DNA from: Utricularia gibba
Lineage: Eukaryota; Streptophyta; Magnoliopsida; Lamiales; Lentibulariaceae
Assembly: GCA_002189035.1 (NCBI GenBank)
Contig: NEEC01000010.1
Location: forward strand, 186,001-250,000
Reading direction: 5' to 3'
DNA length: 64,000 bases
The translations under genes and the position numbers were made by a program. Below, one piece after another: positions 1 through 12,024 of this stretch. The notes under the pieces are model-generated. The model had not been told where the DNA came from, did no database searches, and saw only the letters and a list, made by a program, of their open reading frames with translations. Every line of letters starts with the position of its first letter. Position 1 is the first letter of the stretch.

Positions 1-54
1 GATATGATCATAAATCCTGGATAGTTTTATGCTAATCGAGCATTGCCTTGGCAG

Positions 55-1110
55 GTGGATGGGGATACGAGTACTAATGATTGTGTAATTGCATTGGCAA
101 GTGGTCTCTCTGGAGGAAAAGCAATTTCTTCCTTGGTCGATTCAGATGCAGCCAACCTGCAAGCATGTCTTGATGTTGTGAGTTAGCCCATATTGTGATA
201 TTCTAAGAGGGTGGGGTTGCAATATGTTCCCTAAGAAATTCTTTAACAGGTAATGCAAGGGCTCGCAAAATCAATAGCTTCGGATGGTGAAGGAGCCACA
301 TGCTTGATTGAGGTCATACTACTACTTTTGTTGCCAAGTATTCTTAATTGAGTTCTCAATTCTGTAAGATCCGGGGGCCTTTCCAATTTTTCCTAGCCAA
401 GTTCGTATCTTGACACTCAGGCAATTCTTTTTTTTGCCCCCGTTGATCAGTTTTAAACAGTAACCAGAGCTGTGCACATCATAGACGTGATTTGCAGGTC
501 AAAGTATCAGGAGCGGACACCGAAGCAGAGGCGTCAAAAGTTGCTCGAGCAGTGGCTTCTTCCTCTTTAACCAAGGTCTGACATGCCGCATTTCGATAGT
601 GTGCTTCTCTCGGTATCACTTTCCTGAGATTTTTGACCGCATTTTGTAGGCTGCGGTATATGGTAGGGACCCCAACTGGGGGCGCATAGCCTGTGCAGCT
701 GGTAATGCAGGTGTTTTTTTCAATAAAAATAAACTCCAGATATTGCTTGGCGATATCTCGTTGATGGACAACGGCCAGCCACTACCATTTGACCGGTACG
801 GCACCTGGATCATATGTTGATGTTAGCCCCTCTTTTAGGCTCTTCTTACAGGATGGTTAAACTCTGTAGGGCATCTGCCAGCAGTTATCTGAGAAAACAA
901 GGAGAGGTACATGGGACGGTACTGATCCGAATATCTGTTGGTTAGTATGACATTCAGTTCATTTCCATTGACATGCTGAAATCACAAGATGGTGGCCGTT
1001 CCATGAATACAGTTTCCTGCTTTGCAGGTGATGGCCCCGGTAGCGGACAGGCGTGGGGATGTGACCTCAGTTACGATTACGTGAAGATAAATGCGGAATA
1101 TACGACCTGA
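55..1110 (+). CDS. argJ: Glutamate N-acetyltransferase / ornithine acetyltransferase ArgJ, C-terminal six exons (partial)
   Basis: ArgJ moves the acetyl group between N-acetylornithine and glutamate in the arginine pathway, in the chloroplast in plants. I see six exons: 55-177, 250-312, 498-575, 650-795, 870-940 and 1028-1110, with frame kept across every GT-AG junction and a TGA at 1108-1110. They encode 187 residues. Family landmarks in order are [40 protein letters not shown], and a terminal [18 protein letters not shown] followed by VKINAEYTT, the usual plant C terminus. The N-terminal part, including the autoprocessing site and transit peptide, lies before the window; bases 1-54 are intron. 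No damage is visible in this part, so the gene is probably functional. The next gene converges on it from the other strand, about 400 bp away. Confidence 0.95.
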
Positions 1111-1507
1111 GCAACAGTGAGATAGATGTCTCCTCCTTGAGAGTTTTTATATTCCGGGGATGTTGTTCGTAGGCCGTCCTGATGATAAGGTGTCATTTTG
1201 ACAAATAAGCATCCTTGCCTGTCTCACTGGCATTGGATGGACACATGCTAGAAGACGATCAGTTTTGTAATTTGTCCTCTGGAAACATCCAACGCATGCA
1301 GCAACGGTTGATAATCCAAGGCAAACCACCTCATACATTGAACACGCTTTTTAGCAAAATGTTTTGGATGACGGCACGCCGACATGCCAGCAGCTACAGA
1401 GGAAAGAAAAGTTGGCAAGCACTCGGACCACATCATACATACGACTTCTTGCAACAATTTATTTAGTTACATACATAGACGGGAACCATAGGGTGGTGCT
1501 GGCTTCT
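1111..1507. other. Convergent intergenic spacer / 3' UTRs
   Basis: This is the gap between the ArgJ stop codon and the stop codon of the oppositely oriented gene. It should hold the 3' UTRs of both. Short open frames here resemble no known protein. No mobile-element sequence is evident. Confidence 0.5.
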
Positions 1508-2381
1508 TCAGAAAACCATCTCAGCAGCGCACATCTGCGCCTCCAACATCAGTTCTTTACCAGAAACCGCCACGCCACTTTCTTCGTGGAAGGGATTGGC
1601 AACGTAGGAGCGGCTGCTGTTCTTGCACTTCTTCTCTTTACCCTTGCCACCATTCCGAGCAGATTTGGCGCTGCTCTTCTGCTTGTTTCTCCCGGACCTC
1701 TTCCCGGTTCCACGATACCTGTGTGGTTTGCTTGATGGAACATGTGACACGGACGTCGGAATTGGATCGTACACATCAGGCGCCCACGTGACCGTGAGCT
1801 TTTTGGGAGGTAAACCTTGCCTCTCACGGCTGCCTTTCATCGCAGACACGATCGGCTTGAATGAGGCCTGAAGAATGCGTCATTGTAAGAAAGACACGTT
1901 AAACAAGCCATCAATTATGCACGTCTAGTAAAAACAGACTTAAAGGCCAACTTAAAACCCACAGGAAGCGACAACGATCGGGAGCACAGCTGATCAGATT
2001 GTTTCCATGAACCATCTACCACACAGGTTCCAGAGAGTCCCCGTTTTCAACATTTTCATTCTCGCTATGTGCTTTGCATCCCGAGGATTGCGGAAAGGTT
2101 GCAGACTTGGAAAGATGCTTCTCTGAGTAGTAGTGAGCTTGGAGTTCAGTCTCATCAAAATGTATGAATTCACGTGTGCCATTCTCGCCAGACGATGGAT
2201 TGGCACCACTAGCACTAGTTAAGCCTTCATCCTTCTGTAAACCAGTCAAACATGCTTTGAGATCGTTCATAGAAAGAGCACCAGAATTATGATGACTTTG
2301 GCTGCTAGGATCTTGCAAAGTCCTAGCACTCTTGCACGAACCGATATGATCTGCGGTATTACAAGGAGAACAAACTTCCAT
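1508..2381 (-). CDS. Conserved plant protein of unknown function, 238 aa, two exons
   Basis: There are two coding exons on the minus strand, 2381-2025 and 1867-1508, joined in phase 0. The intron begins GTGTGG and ends CTTCAG. The start ATG is at 2379-2381 and the stop at 1508-1510. Residues 1-119 are Ser/Asn/Glu-rich and low in order. Exon 2 opens with a conserved block at residues 127-160 (SAMKGSRE, PPKKLTVTWAPDVYDP, TSVSH). A strongly basic Lys/Arg/Gly/Ser stretch follows (about 168-195) that could be a nuclear localisation signal. I recognise this block from uncharacterised plant proteins but know no function for it. The donor is weak (GT followed by GTGG), but only this junction keeps the conserved block in frame. 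A 5'-UTR intron is likely upstream. Confidence 0.8.
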
Positions 2382-3440
2382 CTACCGGATGACCAACTGT
2401 GTAGAAATTGTAGGCGCAAACATCAAAAAATCCAATTTTAGCACAAACTGCCACCCGAAATGCGTAGCAGAGATTGAAATAACAAAGCCAAACGGATTTC
2501 AATTGACAGAAAAAAGTAATTGATCAACAAATGTGCCGTTCCACTTATTGCACTTCTACGCCTTTTACATCAGAACTCAGATTAATTTAAACGACGGGTA
2601 GTAGTAATGGAGTTTCAATCAAACACGAGTAGCAATTAAGGGGTACACAAAAACTTGAAATACTACACAATTTAGTTCTTTGGTTTCACCTTCATATAGA
2701 TCGTTCTCTGCAATGACAATGAACTCATACGGAGTAGGAAAAAAAAAAAAACTATAAAGAACGAACGAGAAAGAACGGAAGTCACAGACGCATCTCCTTT
2801 TCTGAACATGGAGACCCGTCTACACTAAAACATAATATGGAAAGCGGAAAGGAAACTTCAACAAAAATATTACCTCGCTGAGGGTACACTTCAATCAGAT
2901 TCCACCCACTAGCAATAGTCGACAAAACGTAGATCCAATGATTTATATGGATCCACAACCAACGCTTAGCAATATCTTGTCCTCTTGATATACCGTTTGA
3001 AAATCGAGGAAGAAAACACGATGTGGAGTTGTAGAACTAAAACGCAAAAAATCAAGGTCAGCCAAATGTCAACTACTAAGATTACCACGCCGGTCACTTT
3101 TATGCAAATGCTTAAGACGATGAGAAGACGATCCGCCTGAGAAAGAAGAAACATGAGGGGGTGAAAGGAGGAGAAGATCGTTTGAAGGCACCGAATGCAT
3201 CGCTCGATGCTCTTCTATCACCAGATCTTCCGCAATTCCTTCGACAACGAATTTCGTCGAGGATCAAGATGAAATATCGATTGGGGAAGAAGGGCCTCAG
3301 ACGAAAGGAAAATATAAAATCTGCAAATACACCGTGAGCAGGGAGACGATCGGCATCGGCGACCGTACAAACAAGTCAACCGCGGGAGAGAAACAAGGGT
3401 TGTCACTTATCAATAAGAGACCCCTTTTTCCTTCACGCCG
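2382..3440 (-). promoter_or_regulatory. Probable 5' UTR, 5'-UTR intron and promoter of the preceding gene
   Basis: This is a non-repetitive stretch upstream of the ATG at 2381. The segment around 3190-3420 is less AT-rich than its surroundings and, read on the minus strand, looks like a leader exon. The stretch between it and the ATG is AT-rich with T-rich (minus strand) tracts, like an intron. No protein homology is visible. Exon limits cannot be fixed from sequence alone. Repeats begin a little beyond 3500. Confidence 0.35.
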
Positions 3441-3876
3441 CCTTATCCAAGGATATGGATACCTCCTCCGCTGTCTATTTTATTAAATTCATTAAATGAA
3501 CGAATTTTCAGATATTTTAGGTAAATCCACATAATTAAGGACTCATTTTTAAATTAAATTCAAACATATTTCTATATATTCACAATGATAAAAGATATGA
3601 ATATTTTATCCAAATCCAATAAATGATATAAATACAACATAAATATTTGAACTTATTTCTTAGAAAATTATATTAGTGTATATGTTCTATAAACAATTAA
3701 TTTATTGATAAATCTTATTTTAGAATATTTATTTTGAATTATGATCAAATTTCTATAACTGATAAAATCTTCTACTTGATCTATATGTTATAGAAATTAT
3801 AATGAGATTATAATGTGAGATTCTTTAAGCATTTATATTCAAGTTAAAAATTTATCTAAAATATTTGTGAAATGAG

Positions 3877-5035
3877 TGATGGTGATTCTGCAAGTGTACA
3901 GAAACCGTCGCAGTAATAAAATAAGATCGTATCCACAGGGAATTGTTATTGGAATTTTCTTTTCAAACAAAGACTTAAAAAGACTCAAAAAGACTCAAAA
4001 CAAAAGAAAGATTTGGTTTTGAAAACAATAAAGAAAGTGGCATTGGATCTAAGATCCATCTTACTTGAAACTCACCCTTGCGTGTGTACAAACCTTGAAG
4101 ATTGACCTACTTGCGCAAGCTCTGGGGTGTTATTCTACAGTAGTGCTACTCGGTGACCGTTATAGCACTGTCCCTTGTTTTGTGGGATTATGGAATCAAC
4201 CACGCCACCATAGCCATTTCACCTCTTTGTGATAACCCATGTTTTCCCCACACCCAAATCTAACCCCTACACCTCACACCTCGCAGACAGATAAGACAGA
4301 ATGTGCCTTACCAACGATATCCGATTGAGCCCTTCTCCTTAGGTGCTTGAGGCCAACCTTTGATTCTCTCACACTCCTTTCTGGTTATGTGATACTAAAG
4401 ATCACGTTGGTAAAGAAAACGTTGCGAAAAACAGAATCAAACTTCAATTTAAATGTCGAAAAACATAGTACAACAGTCACACGCGTAGGACTTGCGCAAG
4501 CAAGGCTTCACCGCAGATCCTCAGCCGCAAGCGCCTACATGCGCAGACTTGACTCTTACATAAAAATAGACACGAAAATAGGAAAAGTACAAAGGAAAAG
4601 TGGTTAAAAACTTTTCTAATGGTTGAGAGGGTGGGGTATTTATAGGAGAGTCAATCCAAATCTTCGTATTGAGCTTATTTGATGAGCTTGGATAAGATCT
4701 TCTATCCACATCTTTTATTCAAATCTTCGAAGATCATCTTCATATCTCGATCTTATCCACGAATCTTGAGCTAAATCTTCATCGGTTGACCGAGTCTTGG
4801 GTTGAGATTCGTGGTCCATCAAGTCCATAATTTGGTGGGTCTTGATTTCTCCTCAAATTGATCCAAAAGTACCCTAAAAATCCACAAAATACACTTTCTC
4901 TCCAAAAAGATCAAAGTAGTGTAAAAGATGCAAAATCAATTGAGAATAATGAGAAAGTGGAGTCTAAGATAAGTAAAAACAACACTCAAGAGTAGTGGAA
5001 GAACATATTTTGGAACGACACAAAATCACTTATCA
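3877..5035 (-). mobile_element. Family B solo LTR (copy B1) with TSD ATGAG
   Basis: This LTR of 1159 bp starts TGATGGTGATTCTGC and ends CACTTATCA. It is flanked by a perfect 5-bp duplication ATGAG (3872-3876 and 5036-5040). It is the reverse complement of 58482-59652 and resembles 39012-39535 and 53208-54325. It carries the family signature GATCGTATCCACAGGG at about 3946-3962. It is inserted in a family C LTR, which resumes immediately after the duplication. No internal retrotransposon sequence is attached, so it is a recombination-derived solo LTR. Strand is assigned from copy B3, whose 3' end abuts a primer-binding site. Confidence 0.88.
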
Positions 5036-6022
5036 ATGAGGATATCACAAATACGAATAAGTTGGCACACATATTGAGTTTTCTAAATTGTTTAGACAAT
5101 GGTTCTCACAATTGATGTAATGAGATTACTAAAATAACTATGTGGGTGTTGATTAGAGAATCGATTTATTGAATGACTCGTCTTTGGGATGCTATTATGG
5201 GAAGTTAACCAAGCCTTAATAACAAGATTTCGAATGTGAAAGCCATACAAGTAAACTTAGACTTGAAATCAACAAAATTATCTTGATGTCAAACTCGCAT
5301 TTTTGCTCATTATTAATGAGAGTTTAATCATGGCATGACTAGTATGAAGGAAAAGAGATGAAACTCCTTAAAATTGAAAATAGTTGATTGATCAATAAAA
5401 GATTTATTATTTATATTAGCAATGAGTTCTTATTTCAAGTAATTTCACCAAAGCCTAATAAAAAGTACTGGGACCTTATAGAGTTTAAGCAAGTCATTGA
5501 ATGTTAGTACTTAAATACAATTATAAGTTCGATACATTCGAAAGACATACACATATATTCATATCAAATGAGATATAAATATAATAAAGGCTATTCATTT
5601 TATAGTGGCTAGTCATAAAAAATCTCAATCAATGCACCTAATTATTCTTACATCTTGAAAATTATGATATGCTACTAGATATCAATCATGATCGATAATA
5701 ATATATTTAATTAATCAAGAGATAATTAATAAATTCATTATTACAATCTTGATTCAAGAAGCCTATAAAGTCACACACAATAGTAAAATCATTCATCGAT
5801 ATAAAATTGAATGACGCAATTACATGAGATGTAATTGGAAATGTGAATAAATCAAATAGAAAGTTATTTTGAGATTAATATTGATTAAACTCAAAATAAA
5901 AGATCTGTTATAGATAAGATTTGAGAACATATATATATATATATATTAGATTTTCACGAGATAAGATATTTATGAAGATTTAATTAGATATGTTACTAAA
6001 TATATATATAAGATAAAAAGAA

Positions 6023-6380
6023 GGGAAAATCATATTTTTGATGTATTACGTTTGCCAAAAGTTGCTTCTATAATGCATCATGTTTAAATTTAACAATAAT
6101 GATGCATCATGCTTAAAAAAATTAAAAAACAATACATCATGTTGCAACAAATATTAAAATAGTTCACCACGTTTCAAAAGTTAATTTAACGACATCATTT
6201 TCCAAAAATAACGGAAACAGGACATCAGGTTTAAAAAATTATATTATTTAGGCATCACGTTTCGAAAATTACTCTTTTGGGCATCACGTTTCATAAATTA
6301 CAATGCCAATGCATCATGTTTTAAGAAAGTTATTCTAACTGTGTATTACATTTAAAAAATGACACTTTTGGTTTTTTAAT
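6023..6380. repeat. Left terminal array of the MULE
   Basis: This is an imperfect tandem array of about 30-bp units. Each contains a CATCACGTTT- or GCATCATGTTT-like core followed by AAAAAATTA. Examples start near 6252, 6282 and 6310. The reverse complement of the same unit fills the right end of the element, so the two arrays together form long terminal inverted repeats. Confidence 0.7.
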
Positions 6381-7079
6381 TTTTAAAAAATCAGTATATT
6401 TCAAAAAAATTACGAAATTAATTTTGTATGATATACATTTTGAAGATACATTTTTATCAAATTATATGCATTATTTTGACGACATTTTGAATTTTAAATA
6501 AATTTATATTAAAGACATAATGAATTTAGCTAAAAATTCACATGACATTAGAAAATTATGAAATCTCTTTTGTTTGAAAACATATTTTCTAAATAAAAGC
6601 ATCCACGATCCAATGATACCAAATTTCATATTTTTCTTTCATATTGATTAGATAAAATATATTCATTATATTAAAAATAATTTTGAAATAGATTATACAT
6701 TTGTTTTTAAACAATCTAATGCTTTGTAGAAAAATGTTGAAAGTTGAAAATAACATGATGATGGTGGATCTGAACGTTGACCCTCAAGATTAATAAATGA
6801 AAGTCTATTAATTTTATGTAAAGTAATGTAACCAAAGTAATAAAAAACTAAGACATATTTGACATAAAAGGTATCGCAAGATTGTCTCATAGATCAACTT
6901 TTTCACGTTTCTTGACCTTTCTAACCAATGCCATCAAATCTTCTTTCATTACAAATTGTTTCAAATCTTCTTCATCAAACCATGTGGGACTCATCTGCAT
7001 CATGAACAAAAATCTATTAGAGTTATTTGTATGAGGAACAACTATCCTAATTGTCACTGAAACCTTCACGTACCCAACC

Positions 7080-7760
7080 AATGTCAGAAATAGGTGTGAT
7101 AGTACATGGAGCTTCAGTCATGAACCCGTGGATATAATGAAGAACATAAATGCCACACTCGATTAGCCTTTGTTGGCATGGTACCTAGAATGTTATCAAT
7201 AATCAGATAATTTTTTAATGCATGTAATCCTCATACCTTACCTCAACTGGAATAAGAAGAGTACTCTTGACAATTTCCTCATCCATGGAAGAGTTTGAGA
7301 CCCTACTCTGGTACACATGCCATATAAACCTATCAATATGTTGGAAGAAAAATAATTAACTCATATATACATATATGTTTGAATCACAAAATATTCCTAC
7401 ATTCGCAATTCTTCAGCCTTCGTCTGTATCATATTGGTAAAATCCAATGAATCCAAGTAGAGAATGCAATGCTACTGTGAATTATCAGAGTCGAAATTGC
7501 ACATGATTAACAACAAAAAATGTCCCCTACATTTAATACATAACATCTAACTATCCCTTAAAAATTGATCATTGTACTCCATTGACATACTAACCTTGAA
7601 ATAGTGGGAACAACAAAATATGGGGTGGTAAATGTTCTTCTTCCTACAAATAACGGCCCCAAATTCCTTTGTCTTCGCATCTCAATAGTATCGTAGTATT
7701 GAAAACTAGTAAATTCATACATTTCTTGAATTACTAGCGGGAATGAGCAAATAATTTTCC
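7080..7760 (-). pseudogene. Ulp1/SENP-type SUMO protease (peptidase C48) domain inside the MULE
   Basis: Read on the minus strand, the segments are TTPYFVVPTIS, then GHFLLLIMCNF, CILYLDSLDF, LLIPVE, and VPCQQRLIECGIYVLHYI. This is the order and spacing of a Ulp1 catalytic core. The expected residues are present: His (codon 7520-7522), Asp in LDS (7451-7453), Gln (7170-7175) and Cys in ECG (7155-7157). Two introns restore the frame: 7594-7527 (GTTAGT...GTAG) and 7241-7185 (GTAAGG...CTAG). One in-frame TAG at 7472-7474, probably from CAG, breaks the domain. Ulp1 enzymes mature SUMO and remove it from proteins; here the domain is carried by a transposon and is probably inactive. It lies downstream of the transposase and may once have been part of the same transcript. 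Confidence 0.8.
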
Positions 7761-8639
7761 TGCAACCAATATAAAGATTGAAAGGTTAACATCCCATAAT
7801 AACATAAAAAAGAATAAACTATGGCAACTTACGCCAAAGCATAATCGAACATCACGTCATCCAACATCTCATAGACACGTAAGTGTGGAGCGCACTTATT
7901 TTTTTCCAGGACCTTCGAACCTCGTGACCTGATGTTTTTACTTAGCGGTATATGGGTGTCCTTGATTGTGCTTTTCATGTTGCAACCATTGCCTGTTGCA
8001 ATCTGGACAACTACCTTTGTTCACGCCTTTACCAACACTTGTGACCCAACTTCATCATCATGGCATGATCTTTTATTTGAATGTGTAGCCCAAATTTCAA
8101 TATTATTATCAATAACACGACAAAAGTATTAAATACTACATCATCATAATGTACCTTCTTCTCAATTTTGGAACCATGCTTTTCTGGCATATCATTTGAC
8201 GCTCCACTAATCTTTGGTGAAATTGGTGTTTTGAGAGTGGTGGGTGGAACATCAACATCTTTGATGCCACTAAGTACCTGTGGCCAATTCGACAATCTCA
8301 AGATTTTTACCTTCATGTTAAACAAACAAAAAACAATATTTATGCCTATACATATTTAAAATACCTTAGATTCGAGTGGAGTTCCCGCTCTCTCAGTAGG
8401 CATATCAGTATGTCTCTCTTTGTCTTGTGTTGTCTCTCGAGGTTGTCGTTGTCGTGTTCATTTGGCAGCTGCTTGGGCTTGTCGTTTGACTGGACATCGC
8501 CATGCTTTGTGGCCTGGTGCATTACAAGCAGAGCATACCTGACATTGCCATGATGATCACACAAGTTACCCAATACATCACTATGGTATATACATATAGT
8601 ATAGGTTATTACCTTTATTGAACCATCATCCATGTCTCT

Positions 8640-11126
8640 AGTGTTGCAACTGGCTTCGAATTTCTTCTGCTCCTCACAACGCTGAGTGTTGTGGCCAATT
8701 TACCCACACCAAGAGCATCCTTGTGGCACAACGTTTCCATGTCTACAACATTTGCTTTCCTTTGTGGATGCATGCTTCTCATAGCATCACCTAATGTGGT
8801 GTTTAGGTGGCCTACCTCGATATTCTTTACTATACTTAGATGGCAACATTTTGTCGTAGTGGTTGATGGTCACCTAGCTGGTCCGGGCACACCATGAAGT
8901 GAGTAGGCATAAACTTGTATGTTTCAACATAGTAGCAGCTGTCCACAAAAGCATGAAAAGGCCTGCCCAACGCGTCAATTACAGTCATAGTAAACCTGAA
9001 ACAACTGTTAGATGTTTTCACAATGTTAAATGGAAAGCCGATAAATTAAGGGCATACTAACCTCTTAGCTGCCAAATACCGCAATTACAAACTTTTTTTG
9101 CCAAGTTCACAGTCTCGATCTTGTCACCATTGAACCGCTCCTATCGATCATTCATCGAGCTATAGATGCGACTCACCTTTCCTTTCTTAGCTTTTTCCCC
9201 TAAAACTTGTTCTCCATTGACACGGTGTGCCACTATGCGCTCACACAATAAGACTTGTATTGCCTTTAATAGTGTGATGATTGGCTTTGAACGCGCTCCA
9301 AGTAATGCTGCATTGAATGACTCGGTCATGTTGTTCAACAAGGCATCCGACCTAGTAGAATGCCTAAAAAAAGCATAGCACCAATGCTTTGATGAGATTC
9401 GAAGCATATAGGCATAAACTTTCTGATTCATCTTCATAAGTGCCCACATTTCAGCCTCTCATCCGGTTCTAGTACCTTGTTCGGTAATCCTTCTAACCTA
9501 ATTACAAGCATTCAATTTCCCTCCAGGTTTCCCTTTTAGATTTTGCTGAATATGCCTGATGCAATGGCGATGCTACATCAACAATCATTTCATTAACACA
9601 TGACAATGCTTAACACAATTTATATTACCTCATAGGCCGGAATAAGACTTGCAATAGCTTACCTCATAGCCCGAAATAAGTCTCTCCATATTTAAATCTT
9701 AGCACAACAGCCTCAAAAACCACATCCAATTGGCTTTGTCCTCTTTCCCAACTATGGCCCATGCAAACGGATATGTACCATTGTTTGGATCCAACCCGAT
9801 AACAACAAAGATGAAGTCGGCTGCCTCTGTTTTCACATGGCATGCAACAATGCCAACGAACTGCCTACAACATGCCCTCCAACCTTGTAGTTAACCATTC
9901 GAACGGATATAGCATGACTTTAATATTTATTCTTTGTTAGATATGGGTTTAGCATCAATAACAAAGGTGCTTCGTGGCTTTGACTCAAGAAACTTCTCCC
10001 TGTAATCCCTCAATCGGCTGAATTCCTCAACTCGTCTCCCAAAAATAATTTCATTTGCTTTCTTGCAAGCTCTGTGCAAAGTGACCTTACTTACATCCAT
10101 GGAAATAGCATAAAAAATCTCACGATGGAGCTCTGAAACAGTAATCCCAGGCTTTTGAATGAATCTACATAGGAATCTTCGTGCGATCCAGCTTGATCTT
10201 ACCTCACGGTTCTTTGAAATAGGGTGACAATCCTCTTTGTGGCATAGATTCATGTCTGATATCAACTATGTATTAGAGTGTTTATAACGCGATACCAATA
10301 CAAACCATGTACATTATTCAGTCTACTCCTGAATGAAGAATGCTAATCAGTAGCTTATTTAATACACACAAAACAATACCAACAAAAAGAATAATCACCT
10401 CTTCAGTTTGAGTACCCTCTTTCCGATTCACATGAGCTTTTTGAGTACCACATACAAAGCCCTCGTCTATAAAATAGTTGGTTAGTGCAATCTTAGCCTC
10501 AGCCTTTGATGCAAATTGAATCCCACCCCTACAATTATGAATGTGTAAGCAATACGAGTTGAAGAATACTATATTCAAGAAGTAAAAAAATAGTTCAAGT
10601 AGCAGCAAGGGACGCACCTGAGAGAATCTTCTGTCAAACTATCGTCAGGGCGAAACGTAGGATAGTTAGGATAGAATACCCAGCTGAGATCATCTGCACT
10701 ACCTATGAATGACACAATTTGAAGCTCACAAGAATCCCAATCTTCCGCTTTAACAAGTTGGCACTCTTTAAATGGTAGCTTGCTATCAATGTCATTCTCG
10801 CTCCAATCAATTCCATCATCTGTATTTTGAAAGTCATCATCCTCCAATATTGATATATCACCCATATCATTATTACTTTTAGTTTCAACTCTTCCACAGT
10901 CCATCTCATGATCTCAATGGTTGCTCAGAACAAGAGGTGTCTTCTCCTCATCCCCCTTCACAAATTTCAATGGAAGTTCCTTTTCCAGAAGCTTTCCTGG
11001 TGCTGATTTCTGAAAAACCAAGCAAATGTCATTATTTTTTTGTCTTATATCACCCTGCCCACGAGATGCACACAAGTGAAATTGATAATGGTTGGCTGTA
11101 TTTTCCTTGCAGAACATCATTGGCAC
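8640..11126 (-). pseudogene. mudrA-like MULE transposase, degenerate
   Basis: Segments on the minus strand occur in the usual order. An acidic N-terminal region lies at 11126-10620. A MuDR N-terminal domain follows (10530-10400, FASKAEAKIALTNYF). Next is a helical block with LHREIFYAISMDVSKVTLHRA and RLRDYREKF (10265-9930). A catalytic-core piece contains TYPFAWAIVGKEDKANW (about 9780-9720) and RHCIRHIQQNLKGK (about 9570-9530). The MULE domain end reads WCYAFFRHSTRSDALLNN (9449-9141). A SWIM zinc finger start CNCGIWQLRG lies at 9061-9095. A CCHC knuckle follows (8717-8676; Cys-x2-Cys-x4-His-x4-Cys), interrupted by one TAA. Many frameshifts and stops make it a pseudogene. Some gaps may be introns. 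Confidence 0.85.
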
Positions 11127-11629
11127 ATCATAATTCTATCACACAAGAATTAACAAATTCAAGGTTTTTCAGAAATAAGAACTGACACTGGAAATATGTG
11201 AAAATAGAACAAAACCACGAAGCCCTTCGAGGAGTACAAGCACACCACCTTTGTTTGCTCCGACCACCTGAAAAGTGACAAATGTTAAATTGAATTGAAT
11301 GCCAAGCTCAAGATCTCGTTGAATTCAATGCAAGCTCAAGATCAAACTATCATCAGCTTTATTCTCCACCATCCATCTTGTGAAGAATGGCACAACGGCT
11401 GCCCTAGATCCCCAAAATTGACGAAGAACACTAATGAGCATACTTATTTGGGCTTTTTATTAAAATAATCTTCATGATGTTTTTTAATCGAATAAAATTC
11501 TATATTATTCTGAAATATTTACATAATTTTTTCTATATATTTCTATCATGAAGCTTTTAAACAAGATAGATTTCATATTTTTTGGGTATCAAATGAATTT
11601 TTAAAAAATAAAAAACCAAAACTGTAACT

Positions 11630-12024
11630 CTTAAAACGTGATGCACTATTTGCATATTTTTTTTGAAACATGATGCATTGGTTTGATAATTTTTAAAATG
11701 CGGTGTTCTGATAAGTAATTTTGAAAACGTGATCTTTCTATAGAGTATTTTTTAGAACGTGATATTCTGTTAGAGTATTTTTTAGAACGTGATATTCTGT
11801 TAGAGTAATTTTTAAAACATGATGTTATGTTAGAGTAATTTTTAAAACGTGATGTTCTAATAGAATAATTTTTAAAACGCGATTTTACGGTAGAGTAATT
11901 TTTAAAACATGATGTTCTAATAGAGTAATTTTTAAAACGCAATGTTCCAATATAATATTTTTATAACGTGATGAACTATTATCATGAAAAAGTAGAACGT
12001 GATGTTCGTAAACCAAACATGAGC
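11630..12024. repeat. Right terminal array of the MULE
   Basis: About a dozen imperfect units of roughly 30 bp, of the form AGAGTAATTTTTAAAACGTGATGTTCT, run from 11630 to 12010. Their reverse complement matches the left array at 6040-6380. A 98-codon open frame on the minus strand in this array reads as a repeated FKNYS peptide, which is simply the translated repeat. Confidence 0.75.

Larger units (their letters stand above)
6023..12024 (-). mobile_element. Mutator-like element (MULE) carrying mudrA-like transposase and Ulp1-type protease
   Basis: This is a 6.0-kb element inside a family C LTR. Identical 10-bp flanks ATAAAAAGAA (6013-6022 and 12025-12034) fit the 9-10 bp target duplication of MULEs. 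Both ends are arrays of a roughly 30-bp motif in inverted orientation: CATCACGTTT... on the left, ...AAACGTGATG on the right. The interior reads on the minus strand. A transposase remnant comes first (about 11126-8640), followed by a Ulp1-like protease remnant (about 7700-7080). Both are broken by stop codons and frameshifts, so the copy is non-autonomous. The known precedents I have in mind are the plant MULEs with ULP-like domains, KAONASHI in Arabidopsis and CUMULE in melon. Confidence 0.85.

Noticed and set aside
11646-11942. 98-codon minus-strand frame with a repeated FKNYS peptide, looking like a repetitive protein
   Set aside because: It is the in-frame translation of the tandem motif in the right terminal array of the MULE; the array is not confined to this frame or strand.
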